DNA from: Pseudoalteromonas sp. R3
GTDB lineage: Bacteria > Pseudomonadota > Gammaproteobacteria > Enterobacterales > Alteromonadaceae
Length of the DNA: 64,000 nucleotides
Assembly (NCBI RefSeq): GCF_004014715.1
Contig: NZ_CP034835.1
Span: 3,410,001 to 3,474,000 of the forward strand
Direction of reading: 5' to 3'
The first letter of the stretch is position 1. Every line of letters begins with the position of its first letter. Shown one piece after another: positions 37,249-45,865 of the stretch. A program made the translations under genes and the position numbers. The notes under the pieces are model-generated. The model saw only the letters and a program-made list of their open reading frames with translations, was not told the origin of the DNA and did not search any database.

Positions 37249-37325
37249 TGGCGGACGCGGGAGGATTCGAACCTCCGACCGCCTGGTTCGTAGCCAGGTA
37301 CTCTATCCAGCTGAGCTACGCGTCC
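37249..37325 (-). tRNA. tRNA-Arg (ACG)
   Basis: 77 nt including CCA. It starts GGACGCGTAGCTCAGCTGG; anticodon loop CTACGAA gives ACG; T-arm GGTTCGAATCC. Last intact gene of the operon, isolated from the other three Arg genes by a remnant. Confidence 0.97.
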
Positions 37326-37377
37326 GTTTCCTAAGTTTATACTCTTCAGCACTTCATTTTTAACCACTTGAAGAAAG

Positions 37378-37459
37378 TGGCGGACCGGGACGTACTTTGT
37401 GGAGAGTGAACCTCCGACTTCCTGAATCCGATTCTTCTTATTTAACCACTTGAAGGAAG
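37378..37459 (-). repeat. tRNA-Arg-derived remnant with expanded T-loop (copy 2), inside the tRNA array
   Basis: Near-identical to the copy at 37166-37248 (one base missing in the acceptor stem, CGGACCGGGA). It begins exactly 129 bp from the tRNA-Arg at 37249, which is the array period, so it occupies a tRNA slot between two intact tRNA-Arg genes. Confidence 0.8.
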
Positions 37460-37536
37460 TGGCGGACGCGGGAGGATTCGAACCTCCGACCGCCTGGTTC
37501 GTAGCCAGGTACTCTATCCAGCTGAGCTACGCGTCC
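37460..37536 (-). tRNA. tRNA-Arg (ACG)
   Basis: Identical 77-nt copy, in the 129-bp period (77-bp gene plus 52-bp spacer) with the next two copies. Confidence 0.97.
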
Positions 37537-37588
37537 GTTTCTTAAGTTTTTACTCTTCAGTACTTCATGTTTAACCACTTGAAGGAAG

Positions 37589-37665
37589 TGGCGGACGCGG
37601 GAGGATTCGAACCTCCGACCGCCTGGTTCGTAGCCAGGTACTCTATCCAGCTGAGCTACGCGTCC
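37589..37665 (-). tRNA. tRNA-Arg (ACG)
   Basis: Identical 77-nt copy, flanked by near-identical 52-bp spacers. Confidence 0.97.
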
Positions 37666-37717
37666 ATTTCTTAAGTTTATACTCTTCAGTACTTCATTTT
37701 TAACCACTTGAAGAAAG

Positions 37718-37794
37718 TGGCGGACGCGGGAGGATTCGAACCTCCGACCGCCTGGTTCGTAGCCAGGTACTCTATCCAGCTGAGCTACGCGTCC
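37718..37794 (-). tRNA. tRNA-Arg (ACG)
   Basis: Identical 77-nt copy, first of the Arg array, 30 bp downstream of tRNA-Ser. Confidence 0.97.
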
Positions 37795-37824
37795 GTTTTA
37801 CTACAAAGATACCATTTAAATAAA

Positions 37825-37917
37825 TGGCGGAGAAGGAGGGATTCGAACCCTCGATAGGGCTACAAACCCTATACTCCCTTAGCAGGGGAGCGCCTTCAGC
37901 CACTCGGCCACCTCTCC
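37825..37917 (-). tRNA. tRNA-Ser (GCT)
   Basis: 93 nt including CCA, with the long variable arm of class II tRNAs. It starts GGAGAGGTGGCCGAGTGG; anticodon GCT within CTGCTAA. First gene of the operon; the Ser-then-Arg order matches E. coli serV-argVYZQ. Confidence 0.97.
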
Positions 37918-37932
37918 GTCTTTGTGGGGCGT

Positions 37933-37960
37933 ATAATATAGAACCGTGAAAATATGTCAA
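37933..37960 (-). promoter_or_regulatory. Sigma-70 promoter of the Ser/Arg tRNA operon
   Basis: Minus strand: perfect -35 TTGACA (37960-37955), 16-bp spacer, -10 TATTAT (37938-37933), then GC-rich discriminator ACGCCCC, as expected for a growth-rate/stringently controlled promoter. Confidence 0.85.
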
Positions 37961-38048
37961 ATACTTTTCTTGTAAAAAAGCACTGTATGGTGATAGATTG
38001 TTCAGCTTGGTGTGTTTTAAGGCACTTTATCGATTAATTTGTCATAAA

Positions 38049-38225
38049 TTAGTCACTTTTAGGGTCTGACTGTATATTAAAGTGGTCCAAAAGGGATTGC
38101 TTACGGGAGGTTTCTTCCGAGATAAAGGCGTCTACATAGCCTAAACGCTGAAATTCACTAATACAGCTACGGCAGTAATTCATCCTTGCCTGTTCGTGTT
38201 GTGCTTTTGATTTTTGTTGCGACAT
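38049..38225 (-). CDS. Small CxxC protein, unknown
   Basis: 58 aa from ATG 38225; the frame extends 72 bp upstream to 38297, but the extra segment looks non-coding. It has MNYCRSCISEFQRLGYVDAF: a CxxC pair and a helical, charged tail. Shine-Dalgarno sequence weak. No family recognised; it may be a small zinc-binding or redox protein. It lies between lysS and the Ser/Arg tRNA promoter. Confidence 0.5.
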   Translation of the reverse strand: MSQQKSKAQHEQARMNYCRSCISEFQRLGYVDAFISEETSRKQSLLDHFNIQSDPKSD

Positions 38226-38413
38226 GGTCAGAGGTCTTTTGCATCCGTTCGTAGTCACAGCAGTATATGCAAAAGCGCTGGATATGCCAGCCGTCACCGG
38301 CTAACCCAAATTTGACCCGCCAGGAATTCTAGTCAATTCATACCTGATTTTATTGTGCTTTTATAAATACCTTGAGACTTAAACTGGCTCATAGCAGATA
38401 TCTCTTACATACA

Positions 38414-38443
38414 TAAAAGAAAAGCGCCTTAGGCGCTTTTCTC
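38414..38443 (-). terminator. Intrinsic terminator of prfB-lysS
   Basis: GAAAAGCGCCT, one base, AGGCGCTTTTC: an 11-bp stem with T-rich flanks on both strands. It lies 25 bp after the lysS stop. Confidence 0.88.
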
Positions 38444-38467
38444 GATTGTTTGTTCTGAATGACTGGC

Positions 38468-40009
38468 TTAGTCAGCCTGAGGTCGCATATGCGGGAACAG
38501 GATAACGTCTTTGATAGTCGGAGAGTCAGTAAATAGCATTACCAGACGGTCAATACCAATTCCCTCACCCGCCGTTGGCGGCAAGCCGTATTCAAGTGCA
38601 CGAATGTAGTCGTCATCGAAGTGCATTGCTTCGTCATCACCAGCATCTTTTTCTTCAACCTGACGGGCAAAACGTGCAGCCTGATCTTCAGCATCGTTCA
38701 GCTCCGAGAAGCCGTTTGCAAGTTCACGACCACCTACGAAGAATTCAAAACGATCTGTGATAAACGGGTTTTCGTCATTACGACGCGCCAGTGGCGAAAC
38801 TTCCCACGGATATTCTGTGATGAAAGTCGGCTGGATCAGTTTATGCTCAGCGGTTTCTTCAAAGATTTCACACAGGAACTTACCGGCACCCCACACGCAT
38901 TTTTCAGGGATCTTCACGTGTACTTTCTTAGCGTACGCGACCAACTCATCAAAGTGGTTTTCTGGATCTTTAAAGATGTGAGCAGACGCTTCAGCGTCCG
39001 GGCCATACTTGATGATGGCGTCCGCCATAGACAATCGCTCAAACGCTTTACCGAAATCGTACTCGATGGTTTCAAGTACTTCGCCTTCCGCGTTCTTAAC
39101 CGTGTTAAGCACAGTAGTAGTACCCAGTACGTCCTGTGCCACAGTACGTAACATGTCTTCTGTCAGGTTCATCAGGTCGTTGTAATCTGCGTACGCCTGA
39201 TAGAATTCAATCATAGTGAATTCTGGGTTATGGCGAGTTGACAGACCTTCGTTACGGAAGTTGCGGTTAATCTCGAATACACGATCAAAACCACCTACAA
39301 CCAAACGCTTCAGATAAAGCTCAGGTGCGATACGCAGATACATATCGATGTCCAGTGCATTGTGGTGTGTCACAAACGGACGAGCCGTTGCACCACCCGG
39401 GATCACCTGCAGCATTGGCGTTTCAACTTCCATAAAGTCACGCTCAGCCAGGAAGCGGCGAATGCCTTCAATCACTTTCGAGCGAATACGGAAGGTCTCA
39501 CGGGTTTCCATATTGGTGATCAGATCAACATAACGCTGACGATACTTAGCTTCCTGATCGGTCAGGCCGTGGAACTTTTCTGGCAGCGGGCGCAGCGATT
39601 TGGTCAGTAGCTCGTACTGCACCATATCCACATACAAGTCGCCTTTACCAGATTTGTGTAGCGGACCAGACACACCAATGATGTCGCCAATGTCCAGCTG
39701 ACCATATTTGGCTTTCAGCTCTTTCTGCACGTCTTTAGACGCATATGCCTGAATGCGGCCTTTCATATCTTGCAAAACAAGGAAAGGACCACGTTTGGCA
39801 AGAATACGGCCAGCCACAGAGACCTGATGATCTAACTCAACCAGCTCTTCTTTTGACTTATCACCAAACTTAGCCTGTAGATCAGCCGTATAGTCTTCAC
39901 GGCGGAAGGTGTTCGGATGGCCATTGGCACTGCAATTTTCACGAATTGCATCCAATTTAGCACGACGCTCAGCAATGAGTTTATTCTCGTCTTGGATTTG
40001 CTCTGTCAT
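38468..40009 (-). CDS. lysS: Lysyl-tRNA synthetase, class II
   Basis: 513 aa. N-terminal OB fold ([19 protein letters not shown]), then class II motifs: motif 2 [20 protein letters not shown] and motif 3 [13 protein letters not shown]. It charges tRNA-Lys. It follows prfB in the gammaproteobacterial order prfB-lysS, 27 bp apart. Confidence 0.98.
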   Translation of the reverse strand: MTEQIQDENKLIAERRAKLDAIRENCSANGHPNTFRREDYTADLQAKFGDKSKEELVELDHQVSVAGRILAKRGPFLVLQDMKGRIQAYASKDVQKELKAKYGQLDIGDIIGVSGPLHKSGKGDLYVDMVQYELLTKSLRPLPEKFHGLTDQEAKYRQRYVDLITNMETRETFRIRSKVIEGIRRFLAERDFMEVETPMLQVIPGGATARPFVTHHNALDIDMYLRIAPELYLKRLVVGGFDRVFEINRNFRNEGLSTRHNPEFTMIEFYQAYADYNDLMNLTEDMLRTVAQDVLGTTTVLNTVKNAEGEVLETIEYDFGKAFERLSMADAIIKYGPDAEASAHIFKDPENHFDELVAYAKKVHVKIPEKCVWGAGKFLCEIFEETAEHKLIQPTFITEYPWEVSPLARRNDENPFITDRFEFFVGGRELANGFSELNDAEDQAARFARQVEEKDAGDDEAMHFDDDYIRALEYGLPPTAGEGIGIDRLVMLFTDSPTIKDVILFPHMRPQAD

Positions 40010-40036
40010 TTTTTAGCTCTTAGTTTAGCTTGTTGA

Positions 40037-41135
40037 TTATAGGCCTGATTTCAGGCTGGCTTCGATAAATTTGTCTAGATCACCGTCCAATACCGCCTGG
40101 GTATTACGGTTCTCAACACCGGTACGCAAGTCTTTAATACGCGAGTCGTCCAGCACGTAAGAACGGATCTGGCTGCCCCAACCGATATCAGATTTGGCAT
40201 CTTCCTGGGCCTGCTTTTCAGCATTTTGCTTTTGCAGCTCCAGCTCAAACAGTTTTGCTTTGAGCTGTTTCATGGCCTGATCTTTGTTTTTGTGCTGTGA
40301 ACGGTCATTCTGACACTGCACCACGGTATTGGTCGGCAAGTGGGTAATACGTACCGCCGATTCTGTTCGGTTAACGTGCTGACCACCGGCACCCGATGCA
40401 CGATATACGTCAATACGTAAGTCTGCCGGGTTGATATCAATCTCAATGTTGTCGTCGATTTCCGGATATACAAATGCCGAGGCAAATGAGGTATGACGGC
40501 GGCCACCTGAGTCGAACGGGCTCTTACGAACCAGACGGTGAACACCGGTTTCTGTGCGCAGCCAACCGTAAGCATATTCACCGCTGACTCGCAGTGTTGC
40601 CCCTTTGATACCCGCTACGTCACCATCTGTTGCTTCAACGATTTCGGTTTTAAAGCCTTTGGCTTCAGCCCAACGCAGATACATACGTAATAGCATGTTA
40701 CACCAGTCCTGCGCTTCAGTACCGCCGGAGCCTGCCTGTAAGTCAAGATATGCATCGTTGCTGTCCTGCGCGCCAGAAAACATGCGGCGGAACTCCAGCT
40801 TTTCAAGCTGAGCGTTAAGGCCCTGCACTTCTTGCTCTGCTTCTGCAAAGGTTTCTTCGTCTTCTGCTTCGACAGCAAGCTCAACCAGACCTTCGGCGTC
40901 ATCCGCGCCACTTACCAGGTTGTCTATGGTTTCGACTATGGTTTCCAGGCTGGACTTTTCTCGGCCCAGCGCTTGTGCCTTTTCAGGCTCATTCCAGACG
41001 GCTGGATCTTCCAGTTCCGCATTGACTTCTTCTAACCGCTCTTGTTTCAGAGCATAGTCAAAGATACCCCCGAAGAAGTTCAGTACGCTCGCGAATTTCC
41101 TTGATTTGATTAATCACAGGATTCACTTCAAACAT
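40037..41135 (-). CDS. prfB: Peptide chain release factor 2, with programmed +1 frameshift
   Basis: The first 25 codons run from ATG 41135 ([20 protein letters not shown]) to LLRGYL-TGA at 41060-41058. The sequence CGGGGGTATCTTTGAC is the classic frameshift site: an internal Shine-Dalgarno-like GGGGG, slippery CTT and in-frame TGA followed by C. Reading resumes at GAC as [12 protein letters not shown] and continues to 40037, giving about 365 aa. The GGQ motif ([16 protein letters not shown]) that triggers peptide release and domain 2 are intact. RF2 recognises UGA and UAA, so low RF2 increases frameshifting (autoregulation). Confidence 0.97.
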
Positions 41136-41321
41136 TCACATTACTCCAATTTACGTGATGGTAACGCAGCCAGTGGCAACATTTGTTTGGCCACTGGGCT
41201 GAAATATAGTGTGACCGCTGTATTTAAAGATTATATAAGCGGTCTAAACGGCCAATACTAACAAATAATAGCCATAGATATCAGCCCCAGATAAGAACAT
41301 TTTGTGCCTTTATTGCAATTG

Positions 41322-43046
41322 TTAGCAGGCACGGATCTCTCTGACGATCAATTGCAGCGTGAACTTACCACGAAACTCATTGATATCCAGCTGATAAGCC
41401 AGCTCAGCGGCCTGTGCAGCCGTGTTGGGCCAGGCTCGCACGTCGACGTTAAACGCAATGGCATCGACCAGTTTACCGCTTGAGTGTTTAAGTACCAGCT
41501 TAAGGTGCTTATCGCCTACAATGCGCTGCTGTACCAACTCAAACACGCCGCTGAATACCGGCTCAGGAAAATGCTGTCCCCAGGGACCCGCCTGTTGTAG
41601 CAACATGGCAAAATCCATATTGAAACACTCAGCCGGCAACTCACCATCAGTCAGAAGCACCGACTGCTTATGCTCTTCACTGAGGGTTTCGCTGACCAGG
41701 GTTTCAAAGGTACGCTTAAAGTCACTAAAGTCGGCTTCTCTGATGGTCAATCCGGCCGCCATCGCATGACCGCCAAATTTAACGATTAAGTCCGGATAGC
41801 GTGTATTTATTTGCTCAAGCAAGTCGCGCATGTGCAAACCTTCTATCGAACGGCACGACCCCTTGATTTCGTCGTTATCGCCCTGGGCAAAAATAATCGC
41901 CGGGCGGTGATATTTTTCTTTCAGTCTGCCCGCGAGGATCCCGATGACGCCCTGATGCCAGTCATCCTGATATAAACACACTGCATCAGGAATGCTTTGC
42001 TGGGCAGCGACAAGACGTTCAAGCACCGCCTGCGCTTCTTGCTGCATGCCCTGCTCAATCTCGCGTCGCTCCTGGTTGAGGCTATCGAGCTGGGCGGCGA
42101 TGCGTCGTGCCTGATGCTCTTCTTTAGATAGCAAGCAGGCAATCCCCAGACTCATGTCATCCAGCCTGCCTGCAGCGTTCAGTCTTGGTGCCAGTGCAAA
42201 ACCAAAATCACTGGCATTAAGCCGCGTTGCGGTACGGTTTGCTACTTCAATCAGCGCTCGGATCCCAGGTCGAGTTTGCCCCTTGCGAATGCGTGCCAGG
42301 CCCTGATGTACCAAAGTCCGGTTATTCGCATCCAGCGCGACCACATCAGCCACCGTGCCCAAAGCAACAATATCCAACAAGGATGCAAGATTCGGCTGAG
42401 TCAGACCCTGACGCTCGAAGTAGCCAGCCTCACGAAGATGATGGCGAAAGGCCACCAGCAAATAAAATGCCACGCCAACGCCGGCAATAGACTTTGAAGG
42501 AAACTGACAATCGTGGCGGTTCGGATTAACAATGGCATCGGCATTAGGCAGTTGTTCACCCTGTAAGTGATGATCAGTGACCAGTACCGAAATACCGGCC
42601 TGCTTGACGATATCGATACCTGCCAGACAGGAAATTCCATTGTCCACTGTGATAACCAGTTGCGGTGCCAGCTGAACAATTTGCTCTGCTAAAGCAGGAC
42701 TTAATCCATAACCCAGACTGAAGCGATCAGGCACCAGATAATCGACCTGTTGTAGCCCAAACAAACGTAACCCTTCCATTAACACCGCAGTACTGGTTGC
42801 ACCATCAGCATCAAAGTCACCGACGATTAATACCCTTTGCTGCTGGTGTAATGCGGTTTCAAGTAGGACACACGCCTTATCCATATCCCGGAACAAACGA
42901 AAATCCAGCAATGTAGCCGCACTGTTATCAAGCTCTACGGCTTCTTTCACGCCCCGCGCGGCATAAATCTGCTTAATGACCGGGTGAAGATGGGCGGGTA
43001 AATGACTATCATCGACGCGTAATCTGGGACGGATCTCTGTTTGCAT
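41322..43046 (-). CDS. recJ: Single-stranded-DNA-specific 5'-3' exonuclease RecJ
   Basis: 574 aa from ATG 43046 (GAGAG upstream), close to E. coli RecJ (577). DHH motifs: VLIVGDFDADGATSTAVLM, VTDHHLQGEQLPNADAIVNP and FGFALAPRLNAAGRLDDM; DHHA1 part FGGHAMAAGLTI. It resects 5' ends in recombination and mismatch repair. An upstream start at 43088 would overlap the dsbC terminator and is rejected. Confidence 0.96.
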   Translation of the reverse strand: MQTEIRPRLRVDDSHLPAHLHPVIKQIYAARGVKEAVELDNSAATLLDFRLFRDMDKACVLLETALHQQQRVLIVGDFDADGATSTAVLMEGLRLFGLQQVDYLVPDRFSLGYGLSPALAEQIVQLAPQLVITVDNGISCLAGIDIVKQAGISVLVTDHHLQGEQLPNADAIVNPNRHDCQFPSKSIAGVGVAFYLLVAFRHHLREAGYFERQGLTQPNLASLLDIVALGTVADVVALDANNRTLVHQGLARIRKGQTRPGIRALIEVANRTATRLNASDFGFALAPRLNAAGRLDDMSLGIACLLSKEEHQARRIAAQLDSLNQERREIEQGMQQEAQAVLERLVAAQQSIPDAVCLYQDDWHQGVIGILAGRLKEKYHRPAIIFAQGDNDEIKGSCRSIEGLHMRDLLEQINTRYPDLIVKFGGHAMAAGLTIREADFSDFKRTFETLVSETLSEEHKQSVLLTDGELPAECFNMDFAMLLQQAGPWGQHFPEPVFSGVFELVQQRIVGDKHLKLVLKHSSGKLVDAIAFNVDVRAWPNTAAQAAELAYQLDINEFRGKFTLQLIVREIRAC

Positions 43047-43093
43047 AACACTCTCTGAACTACCTGATGGGGTGAAGGACGACTCCACAAAGC

Positions 43094-43118
43094 AAAAAAG
43101 GCCCGCAGGCCTTTTTAG
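43094..43118 (-). terminator. Intrinsic terminator downstream of dsbC
   Basis: AAAAAGGCC, loop TGCG, GGCCTTTTTT on the minus strand. It is positioned between dsbC and recJ, so recJ expression must come from readthrough or its own promoter. Confidence 0.85.
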
Positions 43119-43142
43119 AAATGCTGAGAGTATACCTCAGAT

Positions 43143-43874
43143 TTAGGATTTTTTACTGGCCTGGTCTAACATTTTTGCCAGTGCGTCTGCCGGCTGATAG
43201 CCTGGGATCATGCTGCCATCTTCCAAAACGATAGCCGGCGTACCAGAAATACCAAAACTCTGACCTAGTTGGTAGTGCTCAGCAACCGGAGCCTGACAAT
43301 TCTTCGCATCTGCAATGGTGTTGCCAGCTTTGGCCTCGGTCATCGCTGAGGCGGCATCTTCTGCACACCAAACGTTCATCAAACTCTTATAGCCGTTACC
43401 GCTCAGGCCACCACGCGGAAAGGCTAAATATTTAACGGTGATACCCGCAGCCAGGTAGTCTTCCAGCTCACGGTGTAGCTTACGACAGTAGCCACAGGTA
43501 ATGTCCGTAAAGACAGTGATCTGATGCTTTTCGTTTTCAGCCTTGTACACAATCATCGAATCTTGATATTGCGCGACACCACTCTTGCGTACATCGCTCA
43601 GTGCATCTTCTGTGATGTTGCGACGGTTCGCTACATCAATCATAGTGCCCTGCACCAGATATTGACCATTCGGGCTGGCATAAAATACACCTTTGTCGGT
43701 GATCACGGTTTTAAGACCTGAGATTGGACTGTCCGATACACTTTTTACCGTTAAACCCAGCTCAGAAAACTGAGATGCGATAGGGCTTACTGCCATCGGA
43801 GAGACTTCTTGTGTTGTGTCGGCAAACGTGCCCACACTGAAAGCAAGCGACGCTGCTAATAGTAACTTTTTCAT
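43143..43874 (-). CDS. dsbC: Thiol:disulfide interchange protein DsbC
   Basis: 243 aa. Signal peptide (MKKLLLAASLAFSVGTFA), N-terminal dimerisation domain, then thioredoxin fold with the CGYC active site (FTDITCGYCRKLHREL) and cis-Pro loop (GISGTPAIVLEDG). A periplasmic disulfide isomerase kept reduced by DsbD. Order xerD-dsbC-recJ is the same as in E. coli. Confidence 0.96.
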   Translation of the reverse strand: MKKLLLAASLAFSVGTFADTTQEVSPMAVSPIASQFSELGLTVKSVSDSPISGLKTVITDKGVFYASPNGQYLVQGTMIDVANRRNITEDALSDVRKSGVAQYQDSMIVYKAENEKHQITVFTDITCGYCRKLHRELEDYLAAGITVKYLAFPRGGLSGNGYKSLMNVWCAEDAASAMTEAKAGNTIADAKNCQAPVAEHYQLGQSFGISGTPAIVLEDGSMIPGYQPADALAKMLDQASKKS

Positions 43875-43935
43875 GTTTTTCTCGTAAAATTGCTCTGGTT
43901 AATCACTAGGACCGGATTACTACGAATAAATTCCA

Positions 43936-44862
43936 TCACGCCCTAGGATGATGTTGCTGATGAAGCGTTTTCAGTCGCTCACTGGCAACATGCGTATAAA
44001 TCTGGGTTGTCGACAAATCGCTATGGCCTAACATCATTTGTACAACTCGAAGATCCGCCCCATGATTTAGCAAATGTGTTGCAAACGCATGACGCAGCGT
44101 GTGTGGCGATAACGGTGACTTAACGTCTGCCAACATAGCATAGTGTTTGATACGATGCCAAAAAGTTTGCCGTGTCATGCCAATCCCCCGTTTGGACGGA
44201 AAAACAAAGTCATTCGCATGCTTGACCATCTGAGCGCGACCAACTTTTAAAAACTGTTCGACCCAGTGCAATGCTTCTTCTCCCATCGGCACCAGCCTTT
44301 CTTTTCCGCCTTTACCTCGAACCAACAATACTGCTTGTCTCAGGTTAATTTGCTCCATCCGCAAGCCAACCAACTCCGTGACGCGCAATCCTGTTGCGTA
44401 CAACAGTTCCAGCATGGCTTTATCTCTGAGGCCCATAGGATCTTCAACATCAGGCGCACTCAGCAAGGCTTCCACTTCTTGCTCACTAAGCGTTTTTGGC
44501 AAAGACTGTGACAATTTGGGCTGAGCAATGTGGGTAAGAGGACTCGCCGTGATGACTTGTTTGGTTACCCAGTAGGCATAGAATCGCTTGAGGGCACTCA
44601 TTGCACGTGCAGTGCTGCGTGGTTTAAGCCCTTCATCTACTCGGTAGGCCAGATAGGCCTCTATATCCGCGCTGCTAATGGTCAATAGAGGTTTGTTATC
44701 ATGATGAGCAACGACATAACGTACAAACTTATCCAGATCTGCACGATAGGCAGCCAGGGTATTGTCGCTGAGTCCCTGCTCCAAAAAGAGCATATCCAGG
44801 AAAGATTCTATCAGTTCGCTATTGCTGTGCATGCTTGGGTCAGATATTTCTAAATCGGTCAC
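43936..44862 (-). CDS. xerD: Site-specific tyrosine recombinase XerD
   Basis: 308 aa. N-terminal core-binding domain (IESFLDMLFLEQGLSDNTLAAY), catalytic domain with Arg in LLYATGLRVTEL, then HTLRHAFATHLL, GH in MLGHSDLSTTQIYTHV and the Tyr nucleophile. With XerC it resolves chromosome dimers at dif. Divergent from fldB. Confidence 0.96.
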   Translation of the reverse strand: MTDLEISDPSMHSNSELIESFLDMLFLEQGLSDNTLAAYRADLDKFVRYVVAHHDNKPLLTISSADIEAYLAYRVDEGLKPRSTARAMSALKRFYAYWVTKQVITASPLTHIAQPKLSQSLPKTLSEQEVEALLSAPDVEDPMGLRDKAMLELLYATGLRVTELVGLRMEQINLRQAVLLVRGKGGKERLVPMGEEALHWVEQFLKVGRAQMVKHANDFVFPSKRGIGMTRQTFWHRIKHYAMLADVKSPLSPHTLRHAFATHLLNHGADLRVVQMMLGHSDLSTTQIYTHVASERLKTLHQQHHPRA

Positions 44863-44940
44863 GGGCAGCCTGTATCAATTCATTACACCATAAGGTAGAC
44901 TTCGCGCCATATAATAACAGCCAATTGAGCGAAGACTACT

Positions 44941-45462
44941 ATGCAGATCGGGTTATTTTACGGTTCAACTACCTGCTACACAGAAATGGCAGCAGAGAAA
45001 ATGCAGGAGATCATAGGTGAAGACATTCTGTCGCTCCACAATATCAAAGATGAACCGCTAAAAAACGCAGAGCAATTCGACTTTGTGATTTTTGGTATCT
45101 CAACCTGGGATTTCGGCGAGTTGCAGGAAGACTGGGAGTCGCACTGGGATGATATCGACGAGGTTGATCTCGCAGGCAAAACCATCGCACTGTTTGGTAT
45201 GGGTGACCAGCAAGGCTATGGACAGTGGTTTCAGGATGCACTGGGTATGTTGCACGATAAAATTGCCCCACAAGGTGTTAATTTTATAGGCTACTGGCCC
45301 AATACTGCCGATTATGAGTTTGAAGCATCTAAAGCACTCACAGACGATAAAAGTCAGTTTGTAGGCCTTGCTCTGGATGAAGACAGCCAGTACGAAAAGA
45401 GTGACGAACGCATCGCCGCGTGGATTGAGCAAATCATGACACAATATAGTGAGTCGCTATAA
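44941..45462 (+). CDS. fldB: Flavodoxin FldB
   Basis: 173 aa. FMN phosphate loop [18 protein letters not shown], then [17 protein letters not shown] and [18 protein letters not shown] around the isoalloxazine ring. The Cys in the phosphate loop and the position next to xerD match E. coli fldB rather than fldA. A low-potential electron carrier in the cytoplasm. Confidence 0.94.
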   Translation: MQIGLFYGSTTCYTEMAAEKMQEIIGEDILSLHNIKDEPLKNAEQFDFVIFGISTWDFGELQEDWESHWDDIDEVDLAGKTIALFGMGDQQGYGQWFQDALGMLHDKIAPQGVNFIGYWPNTADYEFEASKALTDDKSQFVGLALDEDSQYEKSDERIAAWIEQIMTQYSESL

Positions 45463-45475
45463 CGCGTATCACCTG

Positions 45476-45502
45476 ATCTGCCAAACCCCATGTTTGGCAG
45501 AT
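45476..45502 (+). terminator. Terminator of fldB
   Basis: ATCTGCCAAA, 7-nt loop, TTTGGCAGAT, 13 bp after the fldB stop. Followed by TAAAAACA, so the T-run is poor on the plus strand. Confidence 0.6.
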
Positions 45503-45639
45503 TAAAAACAATTCATTTACACTGATTAACATTCAACCTATACAACTAGCCATTTATAGTTCAGTATAAATTTTGCACACCCCTGCAAACTAATTGCAGA
45601 GGCTGGCATACAATCAACTCAATTATAAAAGGACTAATC

Positions 45640-45822
45640 ATGAAGTTAACTCTGACTAAGAAAAACTACAAAAACCTGTCTCTACAATCTCATGCAATCA
45701 ACAATAAAATGACGCCACAGGTTGGTGGTGGTAATGGAGCATGTTCAGGTGGTGCGGGCTGTCATATGGACCAGCAGCCAGAACCTGGTACTGGCGGTGG
45801 CTCTGTGTGTATTACCTGGTAA
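45640..45822 (+). CDS. Small RiPP-precursor-like peptide with GG leader motif
   Basis: 60 aa with AAAGGA 8 bp before ATG. The N-terminal leader is basic (MKLTLTKKNYKNLSLQ) and ends in a Gly run after TPQV, reminiscent of a double-glycine leader cleavage site. The C-terminal core of about 28 aa is rich in Gly, Ser and Pro and holds three Cys (GACSGGAGCHMD; GSVCITW). Leaders of this type are, from memory, shared by many small Pseudoalteromonas peptides. No modification enzyme, peptidase or ABC exporter gene is adjacent. Preceded by 177 bp of non-coding DNA and followed by an ACGGGGC/GCCCCGT hairpin (45830-45850). Confidence 0.7.
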   Translation: MKLTLTKKNYKNLSLQSHAINNKMTPQVGGGNGACSGGAGCHMDQQPEPGTGGGSVCITW

Positions 45823-45829
45823 TAGGATA

Positions 45830-45850
45830 ACGGGGCTAAAACTGCCCCGT
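45830..45850. terminator. Hairpin after the RiPP-like gene
   Basis: ACGGGGC, 7-nt loop, GCCCCGT, just after the peptide stop and 16 bp before the convergent AraC gene stop. No T-run on the plus strand. Confidence 0.5.
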
Positions 45851-45865
45851 AACCTCTGGCTGGCT

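Noticed and set aside
37438..37707. 89-aa open frame with an internal repeat (GGRRFESSRVRHFLQVVK)
   Set aside because: It is a translation of the minus strand across tandem tRNA-Arg genes and their spacers; the repeat is the tRNA repeat.
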